Notes: generated by a model not told the origin, from the sequence alone. A stretch of DNA of 64,000 bases from CAZJWC01 sp964550125 (GCA_964550125.1 CAZJWC010000001.1:124001-188000); one strand, 5' to 3'. Counted from the stretch's first letter, positions 45,456 to 53,925 are shown. A program made the numbers and translations.

Positions 45456-45520
45456 ACGGTCGAGTTTAAAGATTTTGCTCCCTCGTAGTTACCTACAAAT
45501 CCGTCAGTTGCAAAAATCTA
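45450..45520 (-). promoter_or_regulatory. ZTP/ZMP riboswitch (pfl motif) upstream of pflB
   Basis: RNA element on the minus strand, just before pflB. Helix P1 AGAUUUUUGC (45519-45510) with GCAAAAUCU; conserved ACUGACGG; hairpin GUAG-GUAA-CUAC (45496-45485); GAGGGAGC; and the 3' domain CGACCGUCUGGGC. The conserved pseudoknot pairs GACGG (45505-45501) with CCGUC (45459-45455). This matches the pfl motif, which senses ZMP/ZTP, the AICAR phosphates that build up when 10-formyl-THF is low. Confidence 0.88.
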
Positions 45521-45536
45521 TTTCTGTTACGATAAT

Positions 45537-45565
45537 ATTATATATCATAACAAATAAAAAATCAA
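45537..45565 (-). promoter_or_regulatory. Promoter of pflB-pflA
   Basis: Minus strand: TTGATT (45560-45565), 17-base spacer, TATAAT (45537-45542). Transcription would start close to 45530, just before the riboswitch. The rest of the gap to 45771 is AT-rich, with only a TATAAT (45731-45736) for the plus-strand gene. Confidence 0.78.
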
Positions 45566-45771
45566 CCTTTATACTTCCCTTTTCCTTATGAAATTTTTGT
45601 AAATTTTACACTAGTTATTTTTTTTATAAAATTCAATGACAAAACATGTAATGAGAAATTCATCTATAATTTCACTCAACTTTTCTTATTCGTACATAAA
45701 AAAATTAAGTTTATTTTTAAGTATAAATGATATAATATGAATATAACTTATTAAGATAAGGAGTATAGCTT

Positions 45772-47955
45772 ATGAGAAAAATAAAATTTTTTCTTTCCTT
45801 ACTAATAATCTCGGCACTTTCTATTGGTGTGCTCTGTGGTTGTAGTTTAAATTCTAAAAAAACAACCCCTCCAGATTATGCAGGAAATAATAAAGAGGAA
45901 ACAAACGATAATACAGCACCTGAATTTAACTTTGAATATGAAGAAAATGAAGGTGAAGTTGAAACATCGATTGAATCTGGTGACGGTGAAGTTGAAATTA
46001 CTGAAACAGACACTGAAAATAATTCTACAGGGACAATTATTTATAGAGGTTTTACAGAAGATACCGTCTATACTTTAAGTGGTAATTTTTCAGGAAATAT
46101 AGAAATATATCTATCCGGAGGATATGAGGTTGAACTTGTATTAAACGGATTTACTTTGCACAGTGGAGAAAATTGTCCTATCGTGGTTTATGATGATGAA
46201 AACACTACGGGTGATAAAATTATAATATCGGCAAAACAGGACACTCAAAACCATATTATTGACGAAAGGACATCAACTTCGACAGATTTTTCTTCATCTA
46301 TTTACAGCCAATGTGATATGAATATCCAAGGCAAAGGAAGTTTGTATGTTGTTTCAAACTACAATAACGGAATACACTCAAAAGATGACTTAAAAGTTAA
46401 AAATTTAAACTTAAACGTAGAATGTTTAGATAATGGTTTAAAGGGCAACGACAGCGTTACAATCAAATCAGGAACTATAAATTTATTAGTTAAAAATGGT
46501 GATGGAATAAAAACTTCAAACAGTAGCACAAAATTTGAGGACGGTGTTATAACTAAACAAAAAGGAACAGTAACCATCACTAACGAAAACGGTAACACAA
46601 ACATTATAATACAATGTGCCTGCGATGGAATTGACTCTGCATATGATGTAGATATTGAAAAGGTTACTGAAGATGATTTGAATATTAAAATTTATACCGA
46701 CAAGTATTCAAATTACTCATACGAAACGACTGCCGTTAGCGAAAGTTCATTTTATATAAAAAGTTCTACAAATGCATATAAATATTCTATCTATTTTTAT
46801 AATGACGCAAACGATTTTGTTTGGAAAAATACCGACAGTTATGAAACTAAATCATCAAACGGAAGGCCTGGCTCAAATAGTTACTATTATCCTATAAGCA
46901 AACCCACAGGTTATAGTAATATGATTGTTTATCAATATACATCTACCCAAACACAAGGACAAAATACAACTTATACTGCTGTTTCAGACTCATTTGCAAC
47001 AAACGACTCTTACGACACGATTAGTGTAAGAAATTCTTCTAATAAACTTACTTGTACATGGACTAATTATACTACTTCCCAAACAGGTGGTTTTGGAGGT
47101 ATGGGTGGCATGGGTGGTATGGGTGGTATGGATGAAGGTAACACTGACAAACACGACTGGTCAACCAAAGGTATAAAAGCCGACAATAACATCTATATTA
47201 AAAGTGGCGAAATTACTATACAATCATATGATGATTCAATACACGCAAATAAAGGAACGATTGAGGCAACCTCCGTTTCAGGCAATTCGATTACAACGGG
47301 TGAAGGCAGTGTAATTATTTCAGGTGGAATATTAAATTTATCAAGCAATGATGATGGCATACACGCCGATGAAACATTGACAATTTCAGCCGGAACAATT
47401 AATGTAGCAAAATCTTATGAAGGTATCGAAGGCGATTTTATTACAATTTCTGGTGGAACAATTTCAGTTGTATCTTCAGATGATGGATTAAATGCAACTA
47501 CTACAAGTGGTAATGGTATAACAATTTCTGGTGGAACAATTTATGTTTACGCTGAAGGTGATGGACTAGATTCTAACAGTACTACAAAAAATGGAGGAAT
47601 TTCGTTTAGTGGAGGCTATGTTGCAATAGTTTGCAATTCTAACGGAAACTCTGCAATTGATACAGAAAACGGATACACTCATAGTGGTGGAAAAGTTGTT
47701 GCCATTATGTTAAGTGGTGGGATGACTAGCGAAACAACAAACGGAAGTACAACGGGTAGAACAACCAAATCATTATCTTTATCATCGGGTAGTTATTTAA
47801 TAGTACAAGAAAGTTCTAGCACCGTTGCTGTTGTCGAAATGCCTTGCAGTATGAGTGCTTACATTGTATATCTTGGAAGCAGTTCTGCTAATATTTCATC
47901 ATCAACATCTAATAATTTAACATTAGATAATAATGGAGTATATTGGAATAAATAA
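45772..47955 (+). CDS. Surface lipoprotein with carbohydrate-binding-like repeats (DUF4353 type)
   Basis: 727 residues. The signal peptide ends in a lipobox GVLCGC (Cys at about 26), so the protein is probably lipid-anchored outside the cell. An acidic Glu/Thr spacer (about 35-80) follows. The body holds repeated SGGxI/SGDGI-type beta-strand units (SGGTISVVSSDDGLNA, SGGTIYVYAEGDGLDS), suggesting a parallel beta-helix as in the carbohydrate-binding DUF4353 family. A Gly/Met-rich run GGMGGMGGMGGM lies near residue 445. Single-gene unit with SD AAGGAG and a strong terminator. Ligand unknown. Confidence 0.82.
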   Translation: MRKIKFFLSLLIISALSIGVLCGCSLNSKKTTPPDYAGNNKEETNDNTAPEFNFEYEENEGEVETSIESGDGEVEITETDTENNSTGTIIYRGFTEDTVYTLSGNFSGNIEIYLSGGYEVELVLNGFTLHSGENCPIVVYDDENTTGDKIIISAKQDTQNHIIDERTSTSTDFSSSIYSQCDMNIQGKGSLYVVSNYNNGIHSKDDLKVKNLNLNVECLDNGLKGNDSVTIKSGTINLLVKNGDGIKTSNSSTKFEDGVITKQKGTVTITNENGNTNIIIQCACDGIDSAYDVDIEKVTEDDLNIKIYTDKYSNYSYETTAVSESSFYIKSSTNAYKYSIYFYNDANDFVWKNTDSYETKSSNGRPGSNSYYYPISKPTGYSNMIVYQYTSTQTQGQNTTYTAVSDSFATNDSYDTISVRNSSNKLTCTWTNYTTSQTGGFGGMGGMGGMGGMDEGNTDKHDWSTKGIKADNNIYIKSGEITIQSYDDSIHANKGTIEATSVSGNSITTGEGSVIISGGILNLSSNDDGIHADETLTISAGTINVAKSYEGIEGDFITISGGTISVVSSDDGLNATTTSGNGITISGGTIYVYAEGDGLDSNSTTKNGGISFSGGYVAIVCNSNGNSAIDTENGYTHSGGKVVAIMLSGGMTSETTNGSTTGRTTKSLSLSSGSYLIVQESSSTVAVVEMPCSMSAYIVYLGSSSANISSSTSNNLTLDNNGVYWNK

Positions 47956-47984
47956 AAACACGACATATATTTATTTAAATATGA

Positions 47985-48016
47985 AAAGTGAAGTCATAAA
48001 TGACTTCACTTTTTTT
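47985..48016 (+). terminator. Terminator of the surface lipoprotein gene
   Basis: 12-bp stem AAAGTGAAGTCA / TGACTTCACTTT (47985-47996 with 48001-48012), loop TAAA, T tract. The convergent nicotinamidase gene ends inside the T tract, so it may serve both strands. Confidence 0.88.
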
Positions 48017-48527
48017 ACAAAATATTTATTTGACAAGACTTCATAACATTTAAGGCATTTTGATGCAATTCAGGTGTAACACCTGCACAGCAATCCTTAT
48101 AAACATTTACTTGAACATTAGGCATTTGTGCTTTGATAATCAATGCGTTTGAAATAACGCAAATATCAGTACATACCCCCAAGAGAGATATAACTTTATA
48201 ATCTTCCTTTTTACAATACTCTGCCAATTTTATACTTCCAAAAGTTTCCTTATTCACAATTATATCAGCATAGTCTGCCAATTCCTCGACAATCTCGTAG
48301 CCCTCAGTTCCTACTATACAATGTTTTACGGGTAATTTTTTCCCCTCCTCACTTTCAAGATAATCATCATAATGCGTATCTCTAGTAAAGATGATATCAT
48401 ACTCGTCATTAGCACATTGCTCTATTATTTCTTTTGCATTTGAAATTATATTTTGTGCTTCCTTTGAGCCAAGACTGCCTGATATAAAATCATTTTGCAT
48501 ATCTACAACTATTAATGCTTTTTTCAT
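48015..48527 (-). CDS. Nicotinamidase/isochorismatase-family cysteine hydrolase
   Basis: 170 residues, cysteine hydrolase fold. VVDMQNDFISGSLGS gives the catalytic Asp, the Lys is in PVKHCIVGTEG, and the nucleophile is the Cys in LLGVCTDICV. Such proteins convert nicotinamide to nicotinate in NAD salvage or hydrolyse related amides; the substrate is not certain. The frame is open to 48548, but AAGGAA six bases upstream supports the ATG at 48527. It follows the PTS-like gene closely. Confidence 0.85.
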   Translation of the reverse strand: MKKALIVVDMQNDFISGSLGSKEAQNIISNAKEIIEQCANDEYDIIFTRDTHYDDYLESEEGKKLPVKHCIVGTEGYEIVEELADYADIIVNKETFGSIKLAEYCKKEDYKVISLLGVCTDICVISNALIIKAQMPNVQVNVYKDCCAGVTPELHQNALNVMKSCQINIL

Positions 48528-48537
48528 TTTAAATTCC

Positions 48538-49740
48538 TTATAAATCAATTTTCATATCGCCATCTTTAAGCCAACCTTTTTTACGCATAAATAAACTTAC
48601 AGCCCAAGCGATCACAGCAGGCAAGATAAAGCAAATTAAAAGCACACCTAATATCATAACAAAAGTATTATTACCCGGAATTTCAGTCATTGTACCGATA
48701 GTTTCAATAACACCTACAAGTCCTGAAGTACCCATACCACTACCTACGGCTGAAGATTGCAACTTAAATAAGCAAGTCGCTAAAGGGCCTGTAATAGCAG
48801 ACGCTATTACAGCAGGCAATAAAATTTGAGGTTTTTTAAGGTTAGGAATTTGTAACATGCTCGTTCCTACGCCTTGTGCTACAACACCAGCCCATCTATT
48901 CTCTTTAAAACTTGCAATAGCAAAGCCTACCATATGAGCACAACAGCCTGCAACTGCTGCACCTGCAGCAATTCCACTTAAACCTATTGCCACACCGATT
49001 GCTGCTGAAGACGTAGGTAAAGTTAGCAACAAACCCATAGTAACTGAAATAATTATTCCCATAAAGAAAGGTTGTGCTTTTGTTGCAAGATTGATAAAAT
49101 CGCCGATAATAGCCATTAAACTTGAGATAGGTGTCGCAAGAAAAAACGCAACAAGTCCAGCACTCAATAATGAAGTTAAGGGAACTACTAAAATATCAAT
49201 TTTAGTTTTACCAACAACCAACTCCCCAAATTCACAAGCAATTACTGCACAAAGATATGATGAGATAGGTTCACCAACTCCTGCAAAATCAGCCCATGAA
49301 ACAGCCTTTGTGCCTTCAAAAATAGAAAAACCTATTTTTGCTGAAAAAGCACCTATAAAACCAGCAGTGGCTGCACAAACCATAGTGAGTTTTGAACATT
49401 TAAGAGAGTTGGCTATACCCAAACCAATACCGGCACCCATAACGAACTTTGCAAGTGTGCCTATGTTATTGATAAAGTTATACCCTCCAAGCCACCAAGA
49501 TTGAAATATTTTAGCGATTTGACATATGATTGTTCCTGCAATTAAAGTACAGAACAAACCCGTTGCCATACCTGAAAAGGCTACGATAAAATATCTGTTG
49601 CCGAATTTTTTTAAGGCTTTTAGAAACTTATCTTTCTTTGTCGGTTGCTTTTCTTTATCCACAACCTGCTCACTGCGTACAGTACCTTCATTTTGTTGTT
49701 CAATTTCTTCTTGAACAACGGTTTGGTTTGTTTCTTCCAT
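48538..49740 (-). CDS. PTS_EIIC_2-type membrane transporter
   Basis: 400 residues with about ten membrane helices after a charged cytosolic N-terminus (about 1-45). The pattern (GMATGLFCTLIAGTI, GAGIGLGIANSLK, LPTSSAAIGVAIGLSGIAAGAAVAGCCAHMVGFA, GTSGLVGVIET) fits the PTS_EIIC_2 family, a PTS IIC-like group usually found without IIA or IIB partners. None are present here. The substrate is unknown. It precedes the nicotinamidase-like gene, which suggests a possible role in uptake of its substrate, only by position. Confidence 0.8.
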   Translation of the reverse strand: MEETNQTVVQEEIEQQNEGTVRSEQVVDKEKQPTKKDKFLKALKKFGNRYFIVAFSGMATGLFCTLIAGTIICQIAKIFQSWWLGGYNFINNIGTLAKFVMGAGIGLGIANSLKCSKLTMVCAATAGFIGAFSAKIGFSIFEGTKAVSWADFAGVGEPISSYLCAVIACEFGELVVGKTKIDILVVPLTSLLSAGLVAFFLATPISSLMAIIGDFINLATKAQPFFMGIIISVTMGLLLTLPTSSAAIGVAIGLSGIAAGAAVAGCCAHMVGFAIASFKENRWAGVVAQGVGTSMLQIPNLKKPQILLPAVIASAITGPLATCLFKLQSSAVGSGMGTSGLVGVIETIGTMTEIPGNNTFVMILGVLLICFILPAVIAWAVSLFMRKKGWLKDGDMKIDL

Positions 49741-49755
49741 TTTTTATGTTTCCTT

Positions 49756-50451
49756 TTATTGAATTTGTATCAACTTAAAACCCAACTTATCACACGAAGT
49801 CAAATAATACTCTACATTTGACTTTATCGTTTTAATAGGGTAGTTGTTATCGCCATGTAAATGACCGTAAACAACTTTAGAAACATCATTTTCCTCGAAT
49901 ATATCCGTAAATTGAGAATTTTCTTTTTTTGCATTAAAGGGAGGATAATGTATCATAACGATAACTTTATCACCATCTTCTCTCATTTTTTTTATCTTTG
50001 AAAAGGAAAGTCGAAATCTTTCAAGTTCCCTCAAATATATCTTTTCATCTTGCTTACTATAATCTTGCATAGTAGGACAAGTCCAACCACGAGAGCCAGT
50101 TATAATTACATCTTCAAACTTCACATAGTCGTTTTGCAGAAAGAAAAAAGTATTATCAGGAGCATTATCTCTAATCTTTGAGATACCCTTCCACCAGTAG
50201 TCGTGATTTCCCCTTATAAAAACCTTTTTGCCTTTTAGTTCTTTTAAAGAGTTGATGTCGAACAAACCTTCTTCCAAGGACATTCCCCAACTTATATCTC
50301 CTGCAATTAAAACGACATCTTTATCGCTAACCTTACTTTGCCAGTCAATTTTGATTTTATCAAAATAATCAACCCAGCCACAGCCGAAAATATCCATAGG
50401 TTTGTCTACCATACCTGAAAGGTGTAAATCACTAATAGCAAAAATTTTCAT
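49756..50451 (-). CDS. Calcineurin-like metallophosphoesterase
   Basis: 231-residue metallophosphoesterase. Motifs AISDLHLS (Asp, His), LIAGDISWG, IRGNHDYWW, MIHYPPF and VYGHLHGDN are all in order. The substrate is unknown; members with this short form often act on cyclic nucleotides or other phosphodiesters. The frame extends to a TTG at 50466, which lies in the ribosome site GGGAGGTG; the ATG at 50451 is the start. Confidence 0.9.
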   Translation of the reverse strand: MKIFAISDLHLSGMVDKPMDIFGCGWVDYFDKIKIDWQSKVSDKDVVLIAGDISWGMSLEEGLFDINSLKELKGKKVFIRGNHDYWWKGISKIRDNAPDNTFFFLQNDYVKFEDVIITGSRGWTCPTMQDYSKQDEKIYLRELERFRLSFSKIKKMREDGDKVIVMIHYPPFNAKKENSQFTDIFEENDVSKVVYGHLHGDNNYPIKTIKSNVEYYLTSCDKLGFKLIQIQ

Positions 50452-50664
50452 AAAAACACCTCCCAAAATTTACCTAAAATATTTTAACACAAAATACGGA
50501 TATTTAAAAGCATTTTATATGCCAAAAATAAAAAACGCTTATTTAATTGTCCATCTTTTTTTGAAAAAAACTAATTACAATTTCTCGTTCCACTTTTAGA
50601 GCAATTTTTTATTTTTTTGAATTACAAACAATATTTTTTTATTCACAAAAAATTTCTAAATTTT

Positions 50665-50720
50665 CAAAAAAAACAATAAGGAGTATTGTGTTATAAAAAC
50701 TTAACATAATACTCCTTATT
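50665..50720 (-). terminator. Terminator of the DUF1292 gene
   Basis: Minus strand: a near-perfect ~19-bp stem starting AATAAGGAGTATT (50675-50720), followed by TGTTTTTTTTT. One of the strongest hairpins in the window. The remaining gap 50467-50664 is AT-rich with nothing else recognised. Confidence 0.88.
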
Positions 50721-50737
50721 TCTCAAATTTTAGTTAG

Positions 50738-51112
50738 TTATTTGTTTCCTTTTTTGTTGCCTTTTGCTTCTTCTATCATGTTGCAATATTGATCAAAAAC
50801 TGCACGAGCGACTTCATCTCTGTCTTCAACTTTGAGAGAACTTTTTCCATTTTCGTCTTGTTCAACCTTAAATACAACAGCCTCGTTATCTTTAATTCCC
50901 GGAACTTTTGTGACAGGTTTCAAAATGCAATAAAGATCTTCTTCGCCATAAGGGATAACGGCAATTTGGTCAAATTTTATTTCTTCACCATTGTCATTAT
51001 ACATATAAATGGGAGCAGAATTGTTTTCGTCAAGAAGAACATCAAGAATATCAACTTCTACAACCTCGTCCTTTTTTTCAACTTTCTTTTTTGTTTTCTT
51101 TGTTTCTTTCAT
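50738..51112 (-). CDS. DUF1292-family protein
   Basis: 124-residue acidic protein of the DUF1292/YrzB group: a Lys-rich start, a beta-rich core (KFDQIAVIPYGEEDLYCILKPV, about 46-67), then EAVVFKVEQDENG and a helical end with Lys-rich tail. Function unknown. In many Firmicutes it lies next to ruvX and ireB; neither is found here. SD AGGAG seven bases upstream. The 115-base gap before it holds a TTGACA (51173-51178) without a matching -10. Confidence 0.8.
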   Translation of the reverse strand: MKETKKTKKKVEKKDEVVEVDILDVLLDENNSAPIYMYNDNGEEIKFDQIAVIPYGEEDLYCILKPVTKVPGIKDNEAVVFKVEQDENGKSSLKVEDRDEVARAVFDQYCNMIEEAKGNKKGNK

Positions 51113-51227
51113 TATTTTTCTCCTTTTGTTTAAACAACTTTGATAAATGATTTGCGCTGAGATTTTGTCAATAACTTCTTTGCATTTATATCTACCAACG
51201 TCGGTTCTTCATTTTTAGTCTTATAAA

Positions 51228-52547
51228 CTAGCTAACTGTTTTATGATAATTTGAATTTAAAGTAAGGGTAACATCTCCATTACCTCCACTTCTTTTATAT
51301 TCCAGTTTCAACTGATAACCATCTCTTGCGTTCAACATTAAATCTACAACTTGAAAGTGTCTTGTTATTTCTTTTTCAATTACTATGTTGCCATTTGTAT
51401 CGTATAAAGTTGCTTTTGTTAGTACATCATCAACTTGCAATGTACCATTATCTTTAGCCAAACCGTTAGTAATTTCATTAATCACTATCGTTTCAATAAT
51501 CTGTGTTTTTCCGTTTTTAAACGCAGTGGTCGCATTTGAGCAATTTGTTGTAATTCCTATAAGATTTACAAGACATTTACCATTGTTATCAATTATATTT
51601 TGAGCAACTGCAATAGCAATATTTGAAGGGATTGCATAACCAACACCTTCCATATCTTCATCTTTTGCATTTACAATACCTATTAATTGGCCTTCGTCAT
51701 TAAATAATCCACCACCTGAATTGCCCGGATTAACAGCACTATCTATACGCAATGAACGATATAAATTTGAACTTCCCCCCAACTGAAGTTGAATATACTC
51801 ACTATCTTTGCTTATTATTCCAGTTGATGCTGAAATGCCATATCCTCCGGGATTACCTACAGCAACAACTGTTTCACCTACTGATAAATCATCACTATCT
51901 ACATAGTCAACTTGAATAGCACTGCTATTTTCAATGCTTTCAAAATTATCACTATCTACATATAAAATCGCAATATCGTAACTTGCTACACCACCAATAT
52001 ATTGACACGGAATACTGTTAGATTCACAACCGTACAAATGTATATAAATATCATCACTTATTAGTGAAGACGTATTGCCATTAGCATTATAAACAACATG
52101 GTAATTAGTGATTACATATGCGCATTCACTATCGTTATCTATCTTATAAAAGACACCTGCACCTGATGTGATGATGTCATTGCCCGTGTTTTTATTTGTA
52201 AAATTACAAGTAATTGAAACAACCGAACTCAAACCTATATTAGTAGCAACCTCAATATCGTTAGTGCTACCTGAAAAATTATAAATTTCTTTCAAAAAAT
52301 CAAAAAATGTTCCTGAAAACTCATCATTTTCTACACATTTTTCATACGCATCATACAAGTCATAATCTTGACCATCAACACCATTAGTACCTTTTAGGCT
52401 ATCAAGCCACTCCTGTTCAGTCCCCGTATAACCATTGTTTAGTGCTATCTCGTATGCTGAAGTAGTTTCACAACTTGTAAGCGTAAGCAAACTTAAAATT
52501 AAGACTGACAACAACATACATAAAACTTTTGTAAATTTTTTCATCAT
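51228..52547 (-). CDS. Trypsin-like serine protease lipoprotein (HtrA/DegP-like)
   Basis: Exported protein of 439 residues. Signal peptide with lipobox LLTLTSC (Cys about 26) predicts a membrane-anchored extracellular protease. A short collagen-like spacer (GYTGTEQEWLDSLKG; GVDG) follows, then an S1C-type protease domain with the triad His (TNYHVV), Asp (SYDIAIL) and Ser (NPGNSGGGLF). The last ~100 residues look like a degenerate PDZ. Role in surface protein quality control is inferred. It follows the SRP RNA gene, from which a terminator separates it. Confidence 0.9.
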   Translation of the reverse strand: MMKKFTKVLCMLLSVLILSLLTLTSCETTSAYEIALNNGYTGTEQEWLDSLKGTNGVDGQDYDLYDAYEKCVENDEFSGTFFDFLKEIYNFSGSTNDIEVATNIGLSSVVSITCNFTNKNTGNDIITSGAGVFYKIDNDSECAYVITNYHVVYNANGNTSSLISDDIYIHLYGCESNSIPCQYIGGVASYDIAILYVDSDNFESIENSSAIQVDYVDSDDLSVGETVVAVGNPGGYGISASTGIISKDSEYIQLQLGGSSNLYRSLRIDSAVNPGNSGGGLFNDEGQLIGIVNAKDEDMEGVGYAIPSNIAIAVAQNIIDNNGKCLVNLIGITTNCSNATTAFKNGKTQIIETIVINEITNGLAKDNGTLQVDDVLTKATLYDTNGNIVIEKEITRHFQVVDLMLNARDGYQLKLEYKRSGGNGDVTLTLNSNYHKTVS

Positions 52548-52556
52548 ATCTCCTAA

Positions 52557-52587
52557 TAAAAAATGGACGACCTTATTTTAGCCGTCC
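52557..52587 (-). terminator. Terminator after the SRP RNA gene
   Basis: Minus strand: GGACGGC / GTCGTCC (7 bp, one G:U pair) with a nine-base loop, then ATTTTTTATT. Located between the SRP RNA and the protease gene start at 52547. Confidence 0.75.
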
Positions 52588-52604
52588 AATAATTTTCAAA
52601 AAAA

Positions 52605-52875
52605 CCGTGCATCCCTCGTTGTCAAGTTATACCGATGTGGTAACCTTGTAGGTAACTCCCCCAAAGCAACCTTATGGCACACAAGACGTATTTGTTTAGT
52701 GCTGCTATATTCCTATCCTGACACGGTTCGCAATCGCTCGTTGCATAAGACCTTGATATCAACATCCCTTGCAAAGTGCAACCATCCATATAAAATTCCT
52801 AAAAGGGCTTTCTGCTCTGCTGTAGCGGATTGCAGATAAAGGGCACCGCTAACTCCCCACATAGCACGGCAAGAT
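52605..52875 (-). ncRNA. ffs: Signal recognition particle RNA, large bacterial type
   Basis: About 271 bases on the minus strand. The 5' end GCCGUGCUAUGUGGGGAG with AGCGGUGCCC and CUGCAAUCCGCU is the Alu domain of the Gram-positive large SRP RNA. The S-domain helix 8 has GUGUCAGG-AUA-GGAA-UAU-AGCAGCAC with a GGAA tetraloop, the binding site for Ffh. The 3' end GCACGG pairs with the 5' CCGUGC and runs into a T tract. The 5' and 3' ends are set by this pairing, so they are approximate to a few bases. A weak promoter (TATAAA) lies upstream. Confidence 0.95.
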
Positions 52876-53137
52876 TATTTTATACTAAAATAATAAAATT
52901 AGCAAGCAATTTAACATTATTGGAAAAATAAAATCTTATTTAAGTCAATTATATTATATAAAATATATTTTGTAACTTTATTATACTTTTTAAACCTTAA
53001 ATTATATTAAAATTTTTGCATATTTTTATTTAATTTATGTTAAATTTTATATTATATTTTTTTGTTATTACTAAACATAAATAGTAATTTTTTTTCATAT
53101 CTATTTTTTAAATCCTATTGATTTTTTGACAAATTTG

Positions 53138-53159
53138 TGTTACCATAATGTTGGTAACA
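53138..53159. repeat. Perfect inverted repeat upstream of the P-loop-like gene
   Basis: Arms TGTTACCA (53138-53145) and TGGTAACA (53152-53159) with a six-base spacer, downstream of a TTGACA (53126-53131). It looks like an operator; no -10 box at normal spacing is visible. The rest of the gap 52876-53137 is AT-rich with nothing recognised beyond a weak TATAAA. Confidence 0.5.
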
Positions 53160-53204
53160 TTGCTGACTTTTTTTCATTGAAAAATGGTCAGGGGGGTGAG
53201 AAAA

Positions 53205-53849
53205 ATGAAGGAGGTTTATTTTATTGGTGGTTCATCATTTAGTCAAAAACGTGAGATTGCAGAAGTTATCTGTCAAAAAAACGGATTTATTCATTACACG
53301 ATTGACGAAAATATTGAACGATATTTAGAGCGTGGAATTATAGATAATAAACGGCTGTTATCCATAATACAGACGCTTCATCCAGACAGTATTTTGTTAA
53401 GAGATAGCACTGAACAACTAATAATGTTATATCAAGTATATTGCGAACTTTTTAGTTATGTTCTTGAAGACATTGTTAAATTATCAAATATTGCCCCTGT
53501 GATTGCTGAGGATTCGGGATTATTACCCGAACTTATGAACAAAGCAGGTATTAGCAATACTAGATATGTGTGCATTATCCCACAAAATATTGGTCAACAC
53601 AAAAGATGTGCTTTAAACGGTTGGTTTGCGAGCATATATAAAAAATGTACTAACAAAAAAGAAGCAATTATAAATTGGCTAGATTGTGAACGAAAATTTG
53701 CTGAATTAATTGCTAAAAAATCTTGCGAGTTGTGTTATGAAACTATTGTGATGTCCAATAATGCAACTTTAAATGAACAAATACACACTATTGAAACAGC
53801 CCTTAATTTAGGGTCAACTAACACAAAAAAGGAGTATCAATGGACTTAA
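53205..53849 (+). CDS. P-loop kinase-like protein with altered Walker A
   Basis: 214 residues, no membrane segment or signal. The opening EVYFIGGSSFSQKREIAEVIC (about 3-23) resembles the GGSxxSGKSTIAE Walker A of small P-loop kinases, but Gly-Lys-Ser is Gln-Lys-Arg here, so nucleotide binding may be changed or lost. The region IAPVIAEDSGLLPELM (about 105-120) is typical of the kinase core. The frame extends to 53184, but AGGGGGGTGAG four bases upstream supports the ATG at 53205. Monocistronic, except for a 14-codon ORF that overlaps the end. Confidence 0.68.
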   Translation: MKEVYFIGGSSFSQKREIAEVICQKNGFIHYTIDENIERYLERGIIDNKRLLSIIQTLHPDSILLRDSTEQLIMLYQVYCELFSYVLEDIVKLSNIAPVIAEDSGLLPELMNKAGISNTRYVCIIPQNIGQHKRCALNGWFASIYKKCTNKKEAIINWLDCERKFAELIAKKSCELCYETIVMSNNATLNEQIHTIETALNLGSTNTKKEYQWT

Positions 53850-53884
53850 AATCAGTATCTAAGTCAGCAAGGTTACCAAAATAA
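53840..53884 (+). CDS. 14-codon ORF with good ribosome site
   Basis: ATG at 53840 has AAGGAG five bases upstream and encodes MDLKSVSKSARLPK before a TAA. It overlaps the last ten bases of the P-loop-like gene in another frame and stops eight bases before the terminator hairpin. It may be a leader-like peptide or the beginning of a deleted gene; the evidence is the site and spacing only. Confidence 0.35.
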   Translation: MDLKSVSKSARLPK

Positions 53885-53891
53885 AATTTAT

Positions 53892-53925
53892 GGTGGTAAA
53901 AATCTTTTACCACCTTATTTTTTTT
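53892..53925. terminator. Terminator of the P-loop-like gene
   Basis: Perfect 10-bp stem GGTGGTAAAA / TTTTACCACC (53892-53901 with 53905-53914), loop ATC, then TTATTTTTTTT. The convergent DUF4363 gene ends in the T tract. Confidence 0.9.

Noticed and set aside
45570..45771. Remaining gap upstream of the surface lipoprotein gene, checked for another riboswitch or small gene
   Set aside because: AT-rich with only a TATAAT (45731-45736) and the AAGGAG site; no conserved RNA motif or ORF seen.
47098..47131. GGTATG/GGCATG repeat considered as a microsatellite or CRISPR-like repeat
   Set aside because: It is the in-frame Gly/Met run of the lipoprotein gene, with no spacers or array structure.
49091..49504. 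137-codon plus-strand frame inside the PTS_EIIC_2-type gene
   Set aside because: Mirror image of a membrane protein gene; composition and lack of a ribosome site argue against coding.
51113..51227. 33-codon open stretch between the protease and DUF1292 genes, minus strand
   Set aside because: No start codon, no ribosome site and no recognisable family; most likely chance or very old debris.
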